Shown one piece after another: positions 38,683 through 47,396 of a DNA stretch of 64,000 bases. Position numbers and translations under genes: made by a program. The notes under the pieces were generated by a model. It saw only the letters and a program-made list of their open reading frames with translations. It ran no database searches and was not told the DNA's origin. Source of the DNA: Bacteroidales bacterium MB20-C3-3 (lineage in GTDB: Bacteria > Bacteroidota > Bacteroidia > Bacteroidales > UBA932); assembly GCA_035609245.1 (NCBI GenBank), contig CP141202.1, forward strand, positions 1,550,001 to 1,614,000, read 5' to 3'. Every line of letters starts with the position of its first letter. Position 1 is the first letter of the stretch.

Positions 38683-39138
38683 ATGAAAAGAGAGAGTGAA
38701 CTTCCGGATGATGATTCAAGATTCATGGAGATAGCATTGAAGGAGGCAAAGAAGGCTCTGGAACTGGATGAAGTTCCTGTTGGAGCAATAATTGTCTCTG
38801 GCGGATCAGTTATAGCAAGAGCACACAACCTTACCCAAAGATTGAATGACGCAACTGCTCACGCAGAGATGCAGGCTATTACAATGGCTACTGCCAGATT
38901 TGGGGGGAAATATCTTGAAAATTGCACTCTCTATGTAACTTTGGAGCCTTGCGCAATGTGTGCTGCAGCGCTATCATGGTCACAGATAGGAAGGATTGTG
39001 TATGGTGCCTCAGACTCCAAAAGGGGTTATACACTATACTCTCCTTCGCTTCTTCATCCAAAAACAGAAGTTTCACAAGGAGTTCTTGAAGATACATGTT
39101 CTTCAATGGTTAAAGATTTTTTTAAGTCAAAAAGATGA
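38683..39138 (+). CDS. tadA: tRNA(Arg) adenosine-34 deaminase
   Basis: A 151-residue Zn-dependent deaminase that makes inosine at the wobble base of tRNA-Arg(ACG). HAEMQAI holds the zinc-binding His and catalytic Glu, and PCAMCAAAL the two zinc-binding Cys. EVPVGAIIV and NDATAHAE are typical of TadA over other cytidine-deaminase relatives such as guanine deaminase. It overlaps the next gene by 4 bases (ATGA). Confidence 0.93.
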   Translation: MKRESELPDDDSRFMEIALKEAKKALELDEVPVGAIIVSGGSVIARAHNLTQRLNDATAHAEMQAITMATARFGGKYLENCTLYVTLEPCAMCAAALSWSQIGRIVYGASDSKRGYTLYSPSLLHPKTEVSQGVLEDTCSSMVKDFFKSKR

Positions 39139-39605
39139 TAGAATTTCTTGAAAGTTATGGATTCCTTGGCCTTTTTACCGGATCCTTTCTGGCTGCGACT
39201 ATAGTGCCATTTAGTTCCGATGTGCTTATTATTGGTGTTCTAGTGGCCGGAATGAATCCTCTCTATGCATTTCTTTGGGCAACAGCAGGGAATTGGCTTG
39301 GAGGGCTTACATCATACTGGATTGGCCATTTTGGTAAATGGCAGTGGATAGAGAAGTGGATGGGTGTCTCGGAGGAGAAACTACTGAGGCAGAAACACTG
39401 GATTGACAAACACGGATCTCTCATCGCTTTTTTCAGTTGGGTGCCATTCTTTGGTGATGTCTTATCTCTTGGTCTGGGCTTTTATAAGGTGAATTTTACT
39501 AAATCTGCAATCTTTATGTTGATAGGTAAGGCTGTCAGATATGCTTTCTGGATTTTACTCTATTTTATGCTTGGAGATACCCTTGCTGATTTCAAGATTC
39601 TTTGA
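39135..39605 (+). CDS. YqaA/DedA-family membrane protein
   Basis: A 156-residue inner-membrane protein with about four TM segments. Family traits include FLESYGFLGLFTGSFLAAT, NWLGGLTSYWIGHFGKW, and HGSLIAFFSWVPFFGDVLSLGLG, here given in part as GSLIAFFSW and PFFGDVLSLGLG. DedA-superfamily proteins include lipid scramblases and osmo/pH-related transporters; YqaA itself is uncharacterised. It is translationally coupled to tadA. Confidence 0.85.
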   Translation: MIEFLESYGFLGLFTGSFLAATIVPFSSDVLIIGVLVAGMNPLYAFLWATAGNWLGGLTSYWIGHFGKWQWIEKWMGVSEEKLLRQKHWIDKHGSLIAFFSWVPFFGDVLSLGLGFYKVNFTKSAIFMLIGKAVRYAFWILLYFMLGDTLADFKIL

Positions 39606-39610
39606 AAATT

Positions 39611-39640
39611 TTTGTTTTTTATGAAAAAGCTATATATTTG
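39611..39640 (+). promoter_or_regulatory. Promoter of tRNA-Gln
   Basis: TTTG (39611-39614) and TATATTTG (39633-39640) are 18 bases apart. The predicted start near 39644 is 19 bases before the tRNA. Confidence 0.65.
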
Positions 39641-39662
39641 CACCCTCAATTGAGAACCACAT

Positions 39663-39733
39663 TGACCCATGGTGTAATGGTAGCACTACTGATTTTGGTT
39701 CAGTCAGTCTAGGTTCGAATCCTGGTGGGTCAA
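39663..39733 (+). tRNA. tRNA-Gln (anticodon TTG)
   Basis: A 71-nucleotide cloverleaf. The acceptor stem TGACCCA pairs with TGGGTCA. The D arm includes GTGTAATGGTAGCAC. The anticodon stem ACTGA/TCAGT closes the loop TTTTGGT with anticodon TTG, reading CAA/CAG. The T arm has GGTTCGAATCC. The discriminator is A and no CCA is encoded. It has its own promoter and terminator. Confidence 0.95.
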
Positions 39734-39741
39734 CTTGAGGT

Positions 39742-39774
39742 AGGGGATGTCTGAAAGGTCATCCCCTTTTTTTT
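39742..39774 (+). terminator. Terminator of tRNA-Gln
   Basis: An 8-bp stem (39742-39749 with 39760-39767, AGGGGATG) with a 10-base loop is followed by a run of T residues. It starts 8 bases after the tRNA. Confidence 0.88.
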
Positions 39775-39781
39775 ATCTTTG
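39774..39781 (+). promoter_or_regulatory. -7 element for the GT2 gene
   Basis: TATCTTTG fits TAnnTTTG exactly, starting in the T-tail of the tRNA terminator. It ends 4 bases before the ATG at 39786, which predicts a leaderless message. Confidence 0.5.
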
Positions 39782-39785
39782 TTAA

Positions 39786-40787
39786 ATGTCACAGAAAACT
39801 CCAAAAGTTTCAGTAATAATTCCTGTATACAGGGTCTCTTCACTTATTGAGAGATCCCTTAATTCAATAATTAATCAGACTTTCAGAGATTTTGAACTGA
39901 TTCTGATTGATGATTGCGGGAAAGATAACAGTATTGAAATTGCAGAGAGTTTGCTCTCCCTCTCTTGGTTAAAGGGTTTATACAGGATTGAATATAATTG
40001 TAGAAATCTTGGAGTCTCTGCATCCAGGAGAAGAGGTATGGAGGTTGCGTCAGGAGATTATATTATTCACCTGGATTCTGACGACTATTTTGAACCAGAT
40101 TTACTTGCTCTGCTTTACCGCGCTATTAATGAGAGTGACTCTGAAATATCAGTTTGCGGTTATTGGAAAGAGAAGAGAGGATTTTCAGAAAAACATTCAC
40201 CTTCAGTGAAGTCCCCCTTGGTAATTGAAAGTATCGAAGAGAGAGGCAGGTATATTGGGGAGATTCTGGCCAATAAGGCACCGTCTGCACTTTGGAATAA
40301 ACTAGTTAAAAGGGAGGTTTATGAGAGAGGAGAGATATCATTTTTACCGGATTTAAGAGATGATCTCTCTGTTACTCCTCTTCTTGTGATGAGTGCAAAA
40401 AGGGTTGTAATAATACCTGATGCATTAGTTCACTATGTAATGTTTAATACCTCTTCTGTATCCTATACCCTGGGACATCTTAAACTGGTTGCTGCAGCCC
40501 TTAATTACCTTGATAACAGACTCTCCGGTGAGGTTAAAGATATGTGCAGCAGAGAGATCCTTTCATATAAGGTCAGGATACGAAGGAGAATAATGCTTCA
40601 CCGGGATTTGTCTGTCAGCTCACTAAATAGTGTTTTACATCTTTTTCCAGAGGTAAATGCTGAGTTAAAAGGGGGTAATAACCCTGAGACAAAAAAACAC
40701 TTTAGAGTACTGGCCCAGTTGAGCGCTGATGGTAATTCTCTTTTGTTAAGGGGATTGGTTTGGGTATTAAGAATGTTACCCTCTTGA
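39786..40787 (+). CDS. Family 2 glycosyltransferase
   Basis: A 333-residue GT-A fold enzyme with no membrane segment. KVSVIIPVYRVSSLIERSLNSI is the typical start (cited as VSVIIPVYRV). The nucleotide-sugar motif is LILIDDCGKDNS and the metal-binding DxD is HLDSDDYFEPD near 98. It would add a sugar to a surface polysaccharide or glycolipid; donor and acceptor are unknown. It is convergent with another glycosyltransferase, and their ends overlap by 12 bases. Confidence 0.9.
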   Translation: MSQKTPKVSVIIPVYRVSSLIERSLNSIINQTFRDFELILIDDCGKDNSIEIAESLLSLSWLKGLYRIEYNCRNLGVSASRRRGMEVASGDYIIHLDSDDYFEPDLLALLYRAINESDSEISVCGYWKEKRGFSEKHSPSVKSPLVIESIEERGRYIGEILANKAPSALWNKLVKREVYERGEISFLPDLRDDLSVTPLLVMSAKRVVIIPDALVHYVMFNTSSVSYTLGHLKLVAAALNYLDNRLSGEVKDMCSREILSYKVRIRRRIMLHRDLSVSSLNSVLHLFPEVNAELKGGNNPETKKHFRVLAQLSADGNSLLLRGLVWVLRMLPS

Positions 40788-41834
40788 AATAATTGAGATT
40801 AGCTCTCTCTCCCTTTTTTCTATGGTAAATAGTGCCATTACCCTCTCTCTCATAGCCGGTGCGTAATCTTCACTTTCAGCGGCAAGTCTTGCTATTGCAT
40901 TGATTGCTTCATGAACAGAACTCTCTTTCTCCTCTCTTCTGAATATATCACTGTCTGATGCATAAATTATCTCTCCAAGTCCTCCCGACACCTCAGGCAT
41001 TCCTCCGGCTTTTGTTGTCAGAGGCATACAACCATGAAACATAGCTTCCGCAAGCGAAAGTGAGAAACTCTCTCTTCTTGAGAGCTGACAATATACTTTT
41101 GATTTGTGATAGTATTCTGTAAGGCGTGAGTGTTCTATTACAGGGATGATAGTCAGGTTTTTTGGTATATCTGCAGGCTTAATACCTGCTCTCTCCGGAT
41201 CTGTTCCTATCAGGGTAAATTTCTGAGCAGGCATTGCTCGTGCCAGCTCAAGGAATCTGTCTATTCCTTTAATAAAGAAGCTTTGCCTTGTTTGTGAAAT
41301 GGCTACGCATAATACTCCTCCTCTGCTACCCTCCGGAGGTAGTTTTGTTTTTGAGGTATCAGGAAAACTCATCCCATTGTAAACCAGCAGTGCCGGAGTG
41401 TCAGGTGCCAGACTTCTTACAACTCTTCTGATATGGTTAGAAACGCAAAGATTTGCCGTAGATGATCTCATAGAATTTCTGGCCATCCATCCCCTTATTG
41501 GGTTTACAAAACTCCCGTATTTGTATTTTTTTACTCTGCAGATGTCATAACCACCAATAACCAGGTAACACCTCTTCCCGGTAATTTTTGCAAACAGAGA
41601 TGGAAGCCAGGAGTGATAGTCTGCAAACCAGATGTAAACAATATCAAAATTGCGAATATTGAAGATCAGATAGAAGAGTTGTCTGAAAAGGGCAAAAAGC
41701 TGAATCGCCTGATTTCTGTTGTCTGTTACAAGCCTTTTGACTTCGTAATGTCTGGACAAAATATCTATATCTCCACGAATGAATGTGGAGTCTCTGGTAT
41801 AAACAAAGAGGACTCTCTTTATCTCTTTTTCCAT
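40776..41834 (-). CDS. Family 4-type glycosyltransferase
   Basis: A 352-residue GT-B fold enzyme. The C-terminal Rossmann domain has FTLIGTDPERAG, and the donor-binding EX7E motif is in RRESFSLSLAEAMFHGCMPL, here given as ESFSLSLAEAM, followed by AGGMPE. The N-terminal domain includes IWFADYHSWLPSLFAKITGKR. It is the last gene of the run phosphate transporter, phosphodiester glycosidase, glycosyltransferase, starting directly after the glycosidase stop. The acceptor is unknown. Confidence 0.88.
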   Translation of the reverse strand: MEKEIKRVLFVYTRDSTFIRGDIDILSRHYEVKRLVTDNRNQAIQLFALFRQLFYLIFNIRNFDIVYIWFADYHSWLPSLFAKITGKRCYLVIGGYDICRVKKYKYGSFVNPIRGWMARNSMRSSTANLCVSNHIRRVVRSLAPDTPALLVYNGMSFPDTSKTKLPPEGSRGGVLCVAISQTRQSFFIKGIDRFLELARAMPAQKFTLIGTDPERAGIKPADIPKNLTIIPVIEHSRLTEYYHKSKVYCQLSRRESFSLSLAEAMFHGCMPLTTKAGGMPEVSGGLGEIIYASDSDIFRREEKESSVHEAINAIARLAAESEDYAPAMRERVMALFTIEKRERELISIISRG

Positions 41835-42722
41835 CTATTTTGTGTGAACCAGTATGGCATTCGCCACTTTTCGCTCACCTTTGTTGTCAAATTTCCTGTT
41901 GTCTGTAGGGTGGTTAACCACACCATTATCAGAGGCACCTTCTACATAGAGGGTTGTAGAACCCCCACCGTCAAGGTTGATTGCATAATCTGCACCAAGC
42001 CATCTCATTATATCCTGGAGCTCTTTAAGAGAGACTCCTGCCGCCTCTGTTGATCTTCCATCGGCCGTTAACAGTAATATAGTGCCATCAGCCCTTTTCC
42101 CCACTGCTGTTCTCGGATGTCTTGTTGTGTAGAATGAATCCTTAGATAACGCTAAGTCTTCTCCGGATACCCTTAAAATAGGGCCTGTTGTAAGCACCTC
42201 GTCTGCTTTGATATATCTCTCCCACTCCCGAAGCATATCTGCTTTCAGGATGAATAACTCTCCCCTGAAGATTGCGATGGCTCCAAGCTGATGCATTGCC
42301 CTTCCCTTTGAGGGCCATGTGTTGGGTGCAAGTTGCTTGTTCTCCTTTCTTATGTAATCAACAGAATTGTAATCTTCTGTGTTAATACCACTTTTGAACT
42401 TGAAGAAAGAGCCGTTAAGCGCAATTTTTGCACCGGCATCTTTAGCCATTTCGCTAGTCTGCTTTAAAACGGGACTTGCAAAAATCTCAACTCTTGCATT
42501 TGATTCAGGGGCTATTTCAACAACTGAGATAAACTGTCTGGATGAGAATAATTGTTGATCATTGAAATGGGCCCGCTTTAAAACAATACCCTCTGAAATT
42601 ACAGATAAATCCCATTTGGCACCAGCCATTGCAATTGAGTCAACTGTCAGGAGAGAGTTTTGTCCAAAGCAGACAATTGAGATAAAAGTTAGTGCCAGCA
42701 GTGCAAGTTTTCTTCTGATCAT
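41835..42722 (-). CDS. Exported phosphodiester glycosidase (NAGPA domain)
   Basis: A 295-residue secreted protein. The signal peptide (about 1-20) ends VCFGQ. The NAGPA/DUF2233 domain shows ALNGSFFKF near 102, TTRHPRTAVGKRADGTIL near 198, LTADGRSTEAAGVSLKEL and INLDGGGSTTLYVEG near 248. The human relative removes GlcNAc from phosphodiesters (the uncovering enzyme of mannose-6-phosphate sorting). Bacterial members may act on teichoic acid or capsule phosphodiesters; here it sits between a phosphate transporter and a glycosyltransferase. Confidence 0.88.
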   Translation of the reverse strand: MIRRKLALLALTFISIVCFGQNSLLTVDSIAMAGAKWDLSVISEGIVLKRAHFNDQQLFSSRQFISVVEIAPESNARVEIFASPVLKQTSEMAKDAGAKIALNGSFFKFKSGINTEDYNSVDYIRKENKQLAPNTWPSKGRAMHQLGAIAIFRGELFILKADMLREWERYIKADEVLTTGPILRVSGEDLALSKDSFYTTRHPRTAVGKRADGTILLLTADGRSTEAAGVSLKELQDIMRWLGADYAINLDGGGSTTLYVEGASDNGVVNHPTDNRKFDNKGERKVANAILVHTK

Positions 42723-42724
42723 TT

Positions 42725-44410
42725 TTACTGAATTTCAATTATTGCTTCTGAAACATTAATCATATAGTCACCTGCCTTTTCGCACTCAGCGACTATATCC
42801 ATATAGTATACACCTGTCTGGTAGCCGTATTTGTTGTTCTCAAGATTAAAGAGGTGCTCCTCTTTGAGAAGATTTCTGTACTCGTTAATCTGCTCCTCTG
42901 AATCAACGGCATTGGATATTCCGTCCAGCTTAGTATAACCCTTGTCAAGATTATTAATCATATGGTCAAAAGCTCTGTCAAGAAGGTCAAACATATGGTC
43001 AAGCTTATCGCAGACATCGTCTGAGAAGTTTTTCTTATGTACTCTAAGTCTGTTTAGAATCCTTGCAATGTTGTATCCTGAATCACCAAGGCTCTCAATT
43101 TCGCTTATAATTTTGTACATTGCCTGCAATCTTCTTCCACTCTCTTCACTAAGCTCTCCCTCTGAAACATTGTTAAGGTAATTTGCAATTTCAAGCTCTA
43201 CTTTGTCGGTAATTTGTTCATAGTGCTCAATCTTAGCGTATAACTCATCAAATTTATCCGAGTTGCATAATCTCATAGCCTCCCTGGCGTAGGAAAACTC
43301 CTGCTTTGCGAGTTTGGCAAAATCAGTTATCTCTGACTTGGCCTGCGAGAGAGAGAGCTCGGCAGTGCTAAGAACACCCCCCTGTATATATTTTAATCGG
43401 AAAACCTCCTCTGTGTCTTTAGTCTTAATAACATAGCTTACAAGTTTAACTATTTGATTTGTAAAGCCTACAAGAAGCAAGGTATTGGTTATGTTGAAAA
43501 GTGTATGCAGGAACGATACGCCATAAAGAGTTGCCTCTGATGACACAAAAGGATCTAATCCAAATACGGATATTGTTATTTTTGCTACTATGCTTAGTAC
43601 CGGCCTGAAAAATGCTAATACCCAAATTACTCCAAATATGTTGAATACTAAGTGGGCAAGTGCTGCTCTTCTGGCTGAGACATTTGCCACGGCTGCTGCT
43701 ATATTTGCTGTTATAGTAGTTCCAATGTTCTCGCCCAGTACCATTGCTGCTGCCATTTCAAATGGAATCCATCCGTAGCTGCTCATAACTAATGTTAAAG
43801 CCATAGTTGCGCTTGAAGACTGCATTATTATGGTAAGTAATGTTCCAATAAGAACAAAAATCAAAACAGAACCATAGCCATATTTTGTCCAGCCTTGCAG
43901 GAACTCAAAAACCTCTGGGTTTGCCCTCAGGTCAGGTACAGAGTCTTTTAGGAATGTTAACCCCAAAAATAGCAGGGAAAAACCAATGATTAACTCACCA
44001 ACAGATTTCTTTTTCTTTGATTTGAACATCATTAGCGTAAATCCTACGCCTATTAATGGTATAGATAGTACAGAGATGTCAAATTTAAAGCCAAGCATGG
44101 AGATAATCCAGGCAGTTACGGTGGTTCCGATATTTGCACCCATTATCACTCCAACAGATTGAACCAAAGAGAGCAAGCCGGCATTTACAAAACTCACGAC
44201 CATTACAGTTGTAGCACTGGATGACTGAATAATTGCTGTGATAAACAGACCTGTCAGAACTCTTTTTAGAGAATTTGATGTCATTGCAGCAAGTATGCTC
44301 CTCATCTTCTCTCCGGCAACCTTTTGAAGGGCTCCGCTCATAAGTGTCATACCATACAAGAAGAGTCCCAGGGAACCTAAAAGTTTTAGTATTTGATATA
44401 CTATTTCCAT
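42725..44410 (-). CDS. Na/Pi cotransporter family protein with PhoU-like tail
   Basis: A 561-residue membrane protein of the NptA/PNaS family. Two inverted repeats carry the QSSSA signature: IIQSSSATTVMVVSFVNAG near 61 and IIMQSSSATMALTLVMSSY near 193. Glycine-rich GANIGTTVTAW and GENIGTTITAN follow each. From about residue 350 a soluble helical PhoU-like domain extends to the end. It would import phosphate with sodium. It starts a three-gene operon whose promoter lies 27 bases upstream. Confidence 0.93.
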   Translation of the reverse strand: MEIVYQILKLLGSLGLFLYGMTLMSGALQKVAGEKMRSILAAMTSNSLKRVLTGLFITAIIQSSSATTVMVVSFVNAGLLSLVQSVGVIMGANIGTTVTAWIISMLGFKFDISVLSIPLIGVGFTLMMFKSKKKKSVGELIIGFSLLFLGLTFLKDSVPDLRANPEVFEFLQGWTKYGYGSVLIFVLIGTLLTIIMQSSSATMALTLVMSSYGWIPFEMAAAMVLGENIGTTITANIAAAVANVSARRAALAHLVFNIFGVIWVLAFFRPVLSIVAKITISVFGLDPFVSSEATLYGVSFLHTLFNITNTLLLVGFTNQIVKLVSYVIKTKDTEEVFRLKYIQGGVLSTAELSLSQAKSEITDFAKLAKQEFSYAREAMRLCNSDKFDELYAKIEHYEQITDKVELEIANYLNNVSEGELSEESGRRLQAMYKIISEIESLGDSGYNIARILNRLRVHKKNFSDDVCDKLDHMFDLLDRAFDHMINNLDKGYTKLDGISNAVDSEEQINEYRNLLKEEHLFNLENNKYGYQTGVYYMDIVAECEKAGDYMINVSEAIIEIQ

Positions 44411-44436
44411 TGATTTGGGGTGTTAGTTTTCAGTCA

Positions 44437-44444
44437 CAAATATA
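44437..44444 (-). promoter_or_regulatory. -7 element for the Na/Pi transporter operon
   Basis: On the minus strand TATATTTG fits TAnnTTTG, with a leader of about 22 bases. A 7-base inverted repeat, CACAAAT (44435-44441) and ATTTGTG (44455-44461), overlaps it and could be an operator. Confidence 0.5.
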
Positions 44445-44486
44445 GTTTATAAAAATTTGTGATTCATAAATCTGTCGCAATTTTCA

Positions 44487-44494
44487 TAACTTTA
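44487..44494 (+). promoter_or_regulatory. Possible -7 element for the peptidase/propeller/barrel gene
   Basis: TAACTTTA differs from TAnnTTTG only in the last base, 19 bases before the ATG at 44514. Confidence 0.35.
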
Positions 44495-44513
44495 CGGCAC
44501 AAAAAAATATCAG

Positions 44514-47396
44514 ATGAACCGCTCTCTCAGGTATCTAATAGCTGCGATTTTTTCTTTAGTGTTTTATTGGCAATCTTTTGCTCAGTTCTACTCAACCGGA
44601 AGTGATCCTTCTCATTTAAAATGGAGAGAGATAAAGACGGAGAGATACTACATCATATATCCATCAGAGATAGATTCTCTTGCCAGACGATATTCATTAT
44701 TACTTGAGAGAAGCGCAGATGCAATAAACCAGCCTTTAAGGTCAAAACCCAGAAAACTCCCTGTAGTCCTTCATCCACATAATGTTTACAGTAACGGAAT
44801 GGTTACCTGGGCGCCAAGGAGAATGGAGTTGTATACAACGCCTCCATCGTTCGGGGGATATTCAATGAACTGGGAGAAACAACTTGTACTTCACGAGGGG
44901 AGGCATGTAGCTCAAATGACAATGTTTGAAAGGGGTATTTTCAAGCCTCTCTCCTGGCTTATCGGTGAGCAGGCCGTAGGCATAGGTGCCGGACTCTACA
45001 TAAATAAATGGGCGCTGGAAGGGGATGCTGTCATAGCCGAAACCGCTAATTCCAGTGCAGGTAGAGGGAGAAATCCGTCACATCTTCTATATTTTAAAGC
45101 TGCTTTTCTTGATGGAGATTTCCGAAACATTCAGCAGTGGGCCTTTGGCTCTTTTAAAAAATTCACACCGGATGAATATAGTCTTGGCTATCTTTTACTA
45201 TCCGGAATGAGATTCAGATCAGGGAACAGTTATCTGATGGGGGATGTTATGACTACCCTGGTTGATCAGTTTTATAATCCCTCCGGGACCTCTATGGCTT
45301 ATAAAAGGGCATCGGGATATACTGTTGAGGAGAACCTAAGAATCACGGCTCAGTCAATGACAAAACTATGGAGAGAAGAAGATTCTTTAAGGGCTCCATT
45401 TACAAGTTTTAAATATTTAACTCCGGAAACAGAAGACTATGTTTCGTATACATCTTCAATGATTACTCCTGATGGTATCTCATATGCTGTTAAAACCGAT
45501 CTTGATGAAGCTCCCCGGTTGGTCAAAGTTTTTCAGGATGGGAGGGAGGAGACTCTGCTCTTCCTTGGAAGAGTAAATGGAGAGCCGGTACTGAAGAACA
45601 ATAGATTATACTGGAGTGAGAGTATTCCTTCGTTAAGGTGGGAGCATGAGAGTTATGCAGAGATAGTAGAGTGGGATTTAAAAACGAACAATAGAACAAG
45701 GCTGACAAAAAATGCAGTCTATATGAATCCATCTCTCTCTGAAGATGGGAAGTTAATGGCTGTGGCAGAATACCACAGAACAGGTGGAAGCTCCCTTGTC
45801 CTTCTGAATATGGATGGATTTTTAATCAACTCTGTCCGCAGAGCACCTTTAAACGGACAGATAAAGGAATCGCTCATAATCGGAGATAGAGTCTTTTGCT
45901 CAATTATCACGGAAAACGGACTCGGTCTGTTTTCAATTGGCATTAGTGGTGGTGAGTGGATTCGTGAGATTGCAGAACAGAGACAAACTATTGAGAGCCT
46001 CTCTGAGATGGAGGGCTCAGTTCTTTTTACCAGTGATATGGATGGGACTGATAATATTTACCACTATGACCCATCTGCCAGATTTACAAGAAGGCTGACA
46101 TCTGCTCCTCTGGCAGCTAAATCACCCCAATTTTGCAAAATCAGGGGCTCAGTTATTTATTCGAATTACACAAAAAATGGATACAAAATAGTTGAATCTC
46201 CTGTGGATTCTCTCAAATGGGAGCCAGCTAATCTATCCAACCCTTTCAAATTTGTTATGGCTGAGGAGCTTTCATTACAGGCTAAATTTAATATTGATAC
46301 AGTTGATCTTGATGGGACTGAGAGGCTTGTTTCAAAACCATACAGAAAAGGGCAGCACCTTTTCAGACTGCACTCCTGGACGCCACTGTTTGTAAATACT
46401 GATATTCTTAATAATATATCTTATGAGAATTTGTATAATATCGTCTCACCTGGAGCATCTGTTTATACCCAAAACTCTTTGGGAACAGCTGAGGGTATGC
46501 TTGGGTATTCATATCATGGAGGATTCCATTCGGGGCATTTGAGGTTTACATACAGAGCTCTTTATCCTGTTTTTGAATTTAGGGCAGATCTCAATGACAG
46601 GGATAAACAAAGAATCACTCTTGTTTCAGGGGACCTTTTTAACCCGGAAATGGTGGCTGACACAATTATCGGGTCTCCATACCTTAATGCATCAATGCTG
46701 GCTTATGTGCCGCTTAATCTCTCTTCAGGAGGATGGTCCAGAGGGCTAATCCCAAAACTTAACTGGAGATACACTAATGACTCCTATTATTCGTTCAGAG
46801 AGGCTAAATACCAGGATTATCAGCATATAACTTTGGGTATTCAATACTATCAGATCCAGAGAATGGCGCTTAGAAACCTTTTTCCCAAATGGGGATTTGG
46901 AGTAAATTTTCAGTATAATATGATGCCTTTTGCCGGAGAGAACTTTGGATCAACGTTCTATTTTAACTCTTATGGTTACCTGCCGGGAGTTATGAAGAAT
47001 CACGGCATTAAGCTCTCATTTGCCTACCAAAGACAGTTTTACGGAGGTAAGCGTTATCTTATGAGAAACCTGGCTGCTTCTCCCAGAGGATACAACTCGC
47101 ATTATAGTATTAATTATGCATCATTATTCGCAGACTATGCAATTCCTGTAAATCTTGGTGACATTACAATCTCTTGGTTATTATATTTAAAGAGAGCAAG
47201 GATAATTCCATTTTTTGACTGGGCCTACAGCAGAGGAATGAATGACTCCAGACATCTCTACTCTGCCGGCACTGATGTTCTTATTGATTTTAACATATTC
47301 AATATCCCTTTACCACTGACTGCAGGGGTCAGGTTTATAAGGACAGGAGAGTCCAGAAACATATTCCAGTTTTTATTCACAACACCTCTATTATGA
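44514..47396 (+). CDS. HExxH metallopeptidase, beta-propeller and outer-membrane barrel protein
   Basis: A 960-residue exported protein I do not recognise as a named family. The signal peptide ends near 23 (QSFAQ). The N-terminal domain (about 25-290) has HEGRH at 127-131 and, 38 residues on, WALEGDA at about 166-172. That matches the zinc motif and Glu ligand of the peptidase MA-like gluzincins. Residues about 300-620 hold PD40-like propeller repeats (NPSLSEDGKLMAVAEYH, VLFTSDMDGTDNIYHYD). From about 640 to the end, alternating aromatic strands and turns suggest an outer-membrane beta-barrel. It may act as a surface or periplasmic protease anchored by its own barrel. A pnuC gene overlaps its stop codon (ATGA). 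Confidence 0.7.
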   Translation: MNRSLRYLIAAIFSLVFYWQSFAQFYSTGSDPSHLKWREIKTERYYIIYPSEIDSLARRYSLLLERSADAINQPLRSKPRKLPVVLHPHNVYSNGMVTWAPRRMELYTTPPSFGGYSMNWEKQLVLHEGRHVAQMTMFERGIFKPLSWLIGEQAVGIGAGLYINKWALEGDAVIAETANSSAGRGRNPSHLLYFKAAFLDGDFRNIQQWAFGSFKKFTPDEYSLGYLLLSGMRFRSGNSYLMGDVMTTLVDQFYNPSGTSMAYKRASGYTVEENLRITAQSMTKLWREEDSLRAPFTSFKYLTPETEDYVSYTSSMITPDGISYAVKTDLDEAPRLVKVFQDGREETLLFLGRVNGEPVLKNNRLYWSESIPSLRWEHESYAEIVEWDLKTNNRTRLTKNAVYMNPSLSEDGKLMAVAEYHRTGGSSLVLLNMDGFLINSVRRAPLNGQIKESLIIGDRVFCSIITENGLGLFSIGISGGEWIREIAEQRQTIESLSEMEGSVLFTSDMDGTDNIYHYDPSARFTRRLTSAPLAAKSPQFCKIRGSVIYSNYTKNGYKIVESPVDSLKWEPANLSNPFKFVMAEELSLQAKFNIDTVDLDGTERLVSKPYRKGQHLFRLHSWTPLFVNTDILNNISYENLYNIVSPGASVYTQNSLGTAEGMLGYSYHGGFHSGHLRFTYRALYPVFEFRADLNDRDKQRITLVSGDLFNPEMVADTIIGSPYLNASMLAYVPLNLSSGGWSRGLIPKLNWRYTNDSYYSFREAKYQDYQHITLGIQYYQIQRMALRNLFPKWGFGVNFQYNMMPFAGENFGSTFYFNSYGYLPGVMKNHGIKLSFAYQRQFYGGKRYLMRNLAASPRGYNSHYSINYASLFADYAIPVNLGDITISWLLYLKRARIIPFFDWAYSRGMNDSRHLYSAGTDVLIDFNIFNIPLPLTAGVRFIRTGESRNIFQFLFTTPLL

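Noticed and set aside
39663-39733. tRNA-Gln as an integration site
   Set aside because: No integrase, direct repeat of the tRNA 3' end or shift in base composition is visible on either side.
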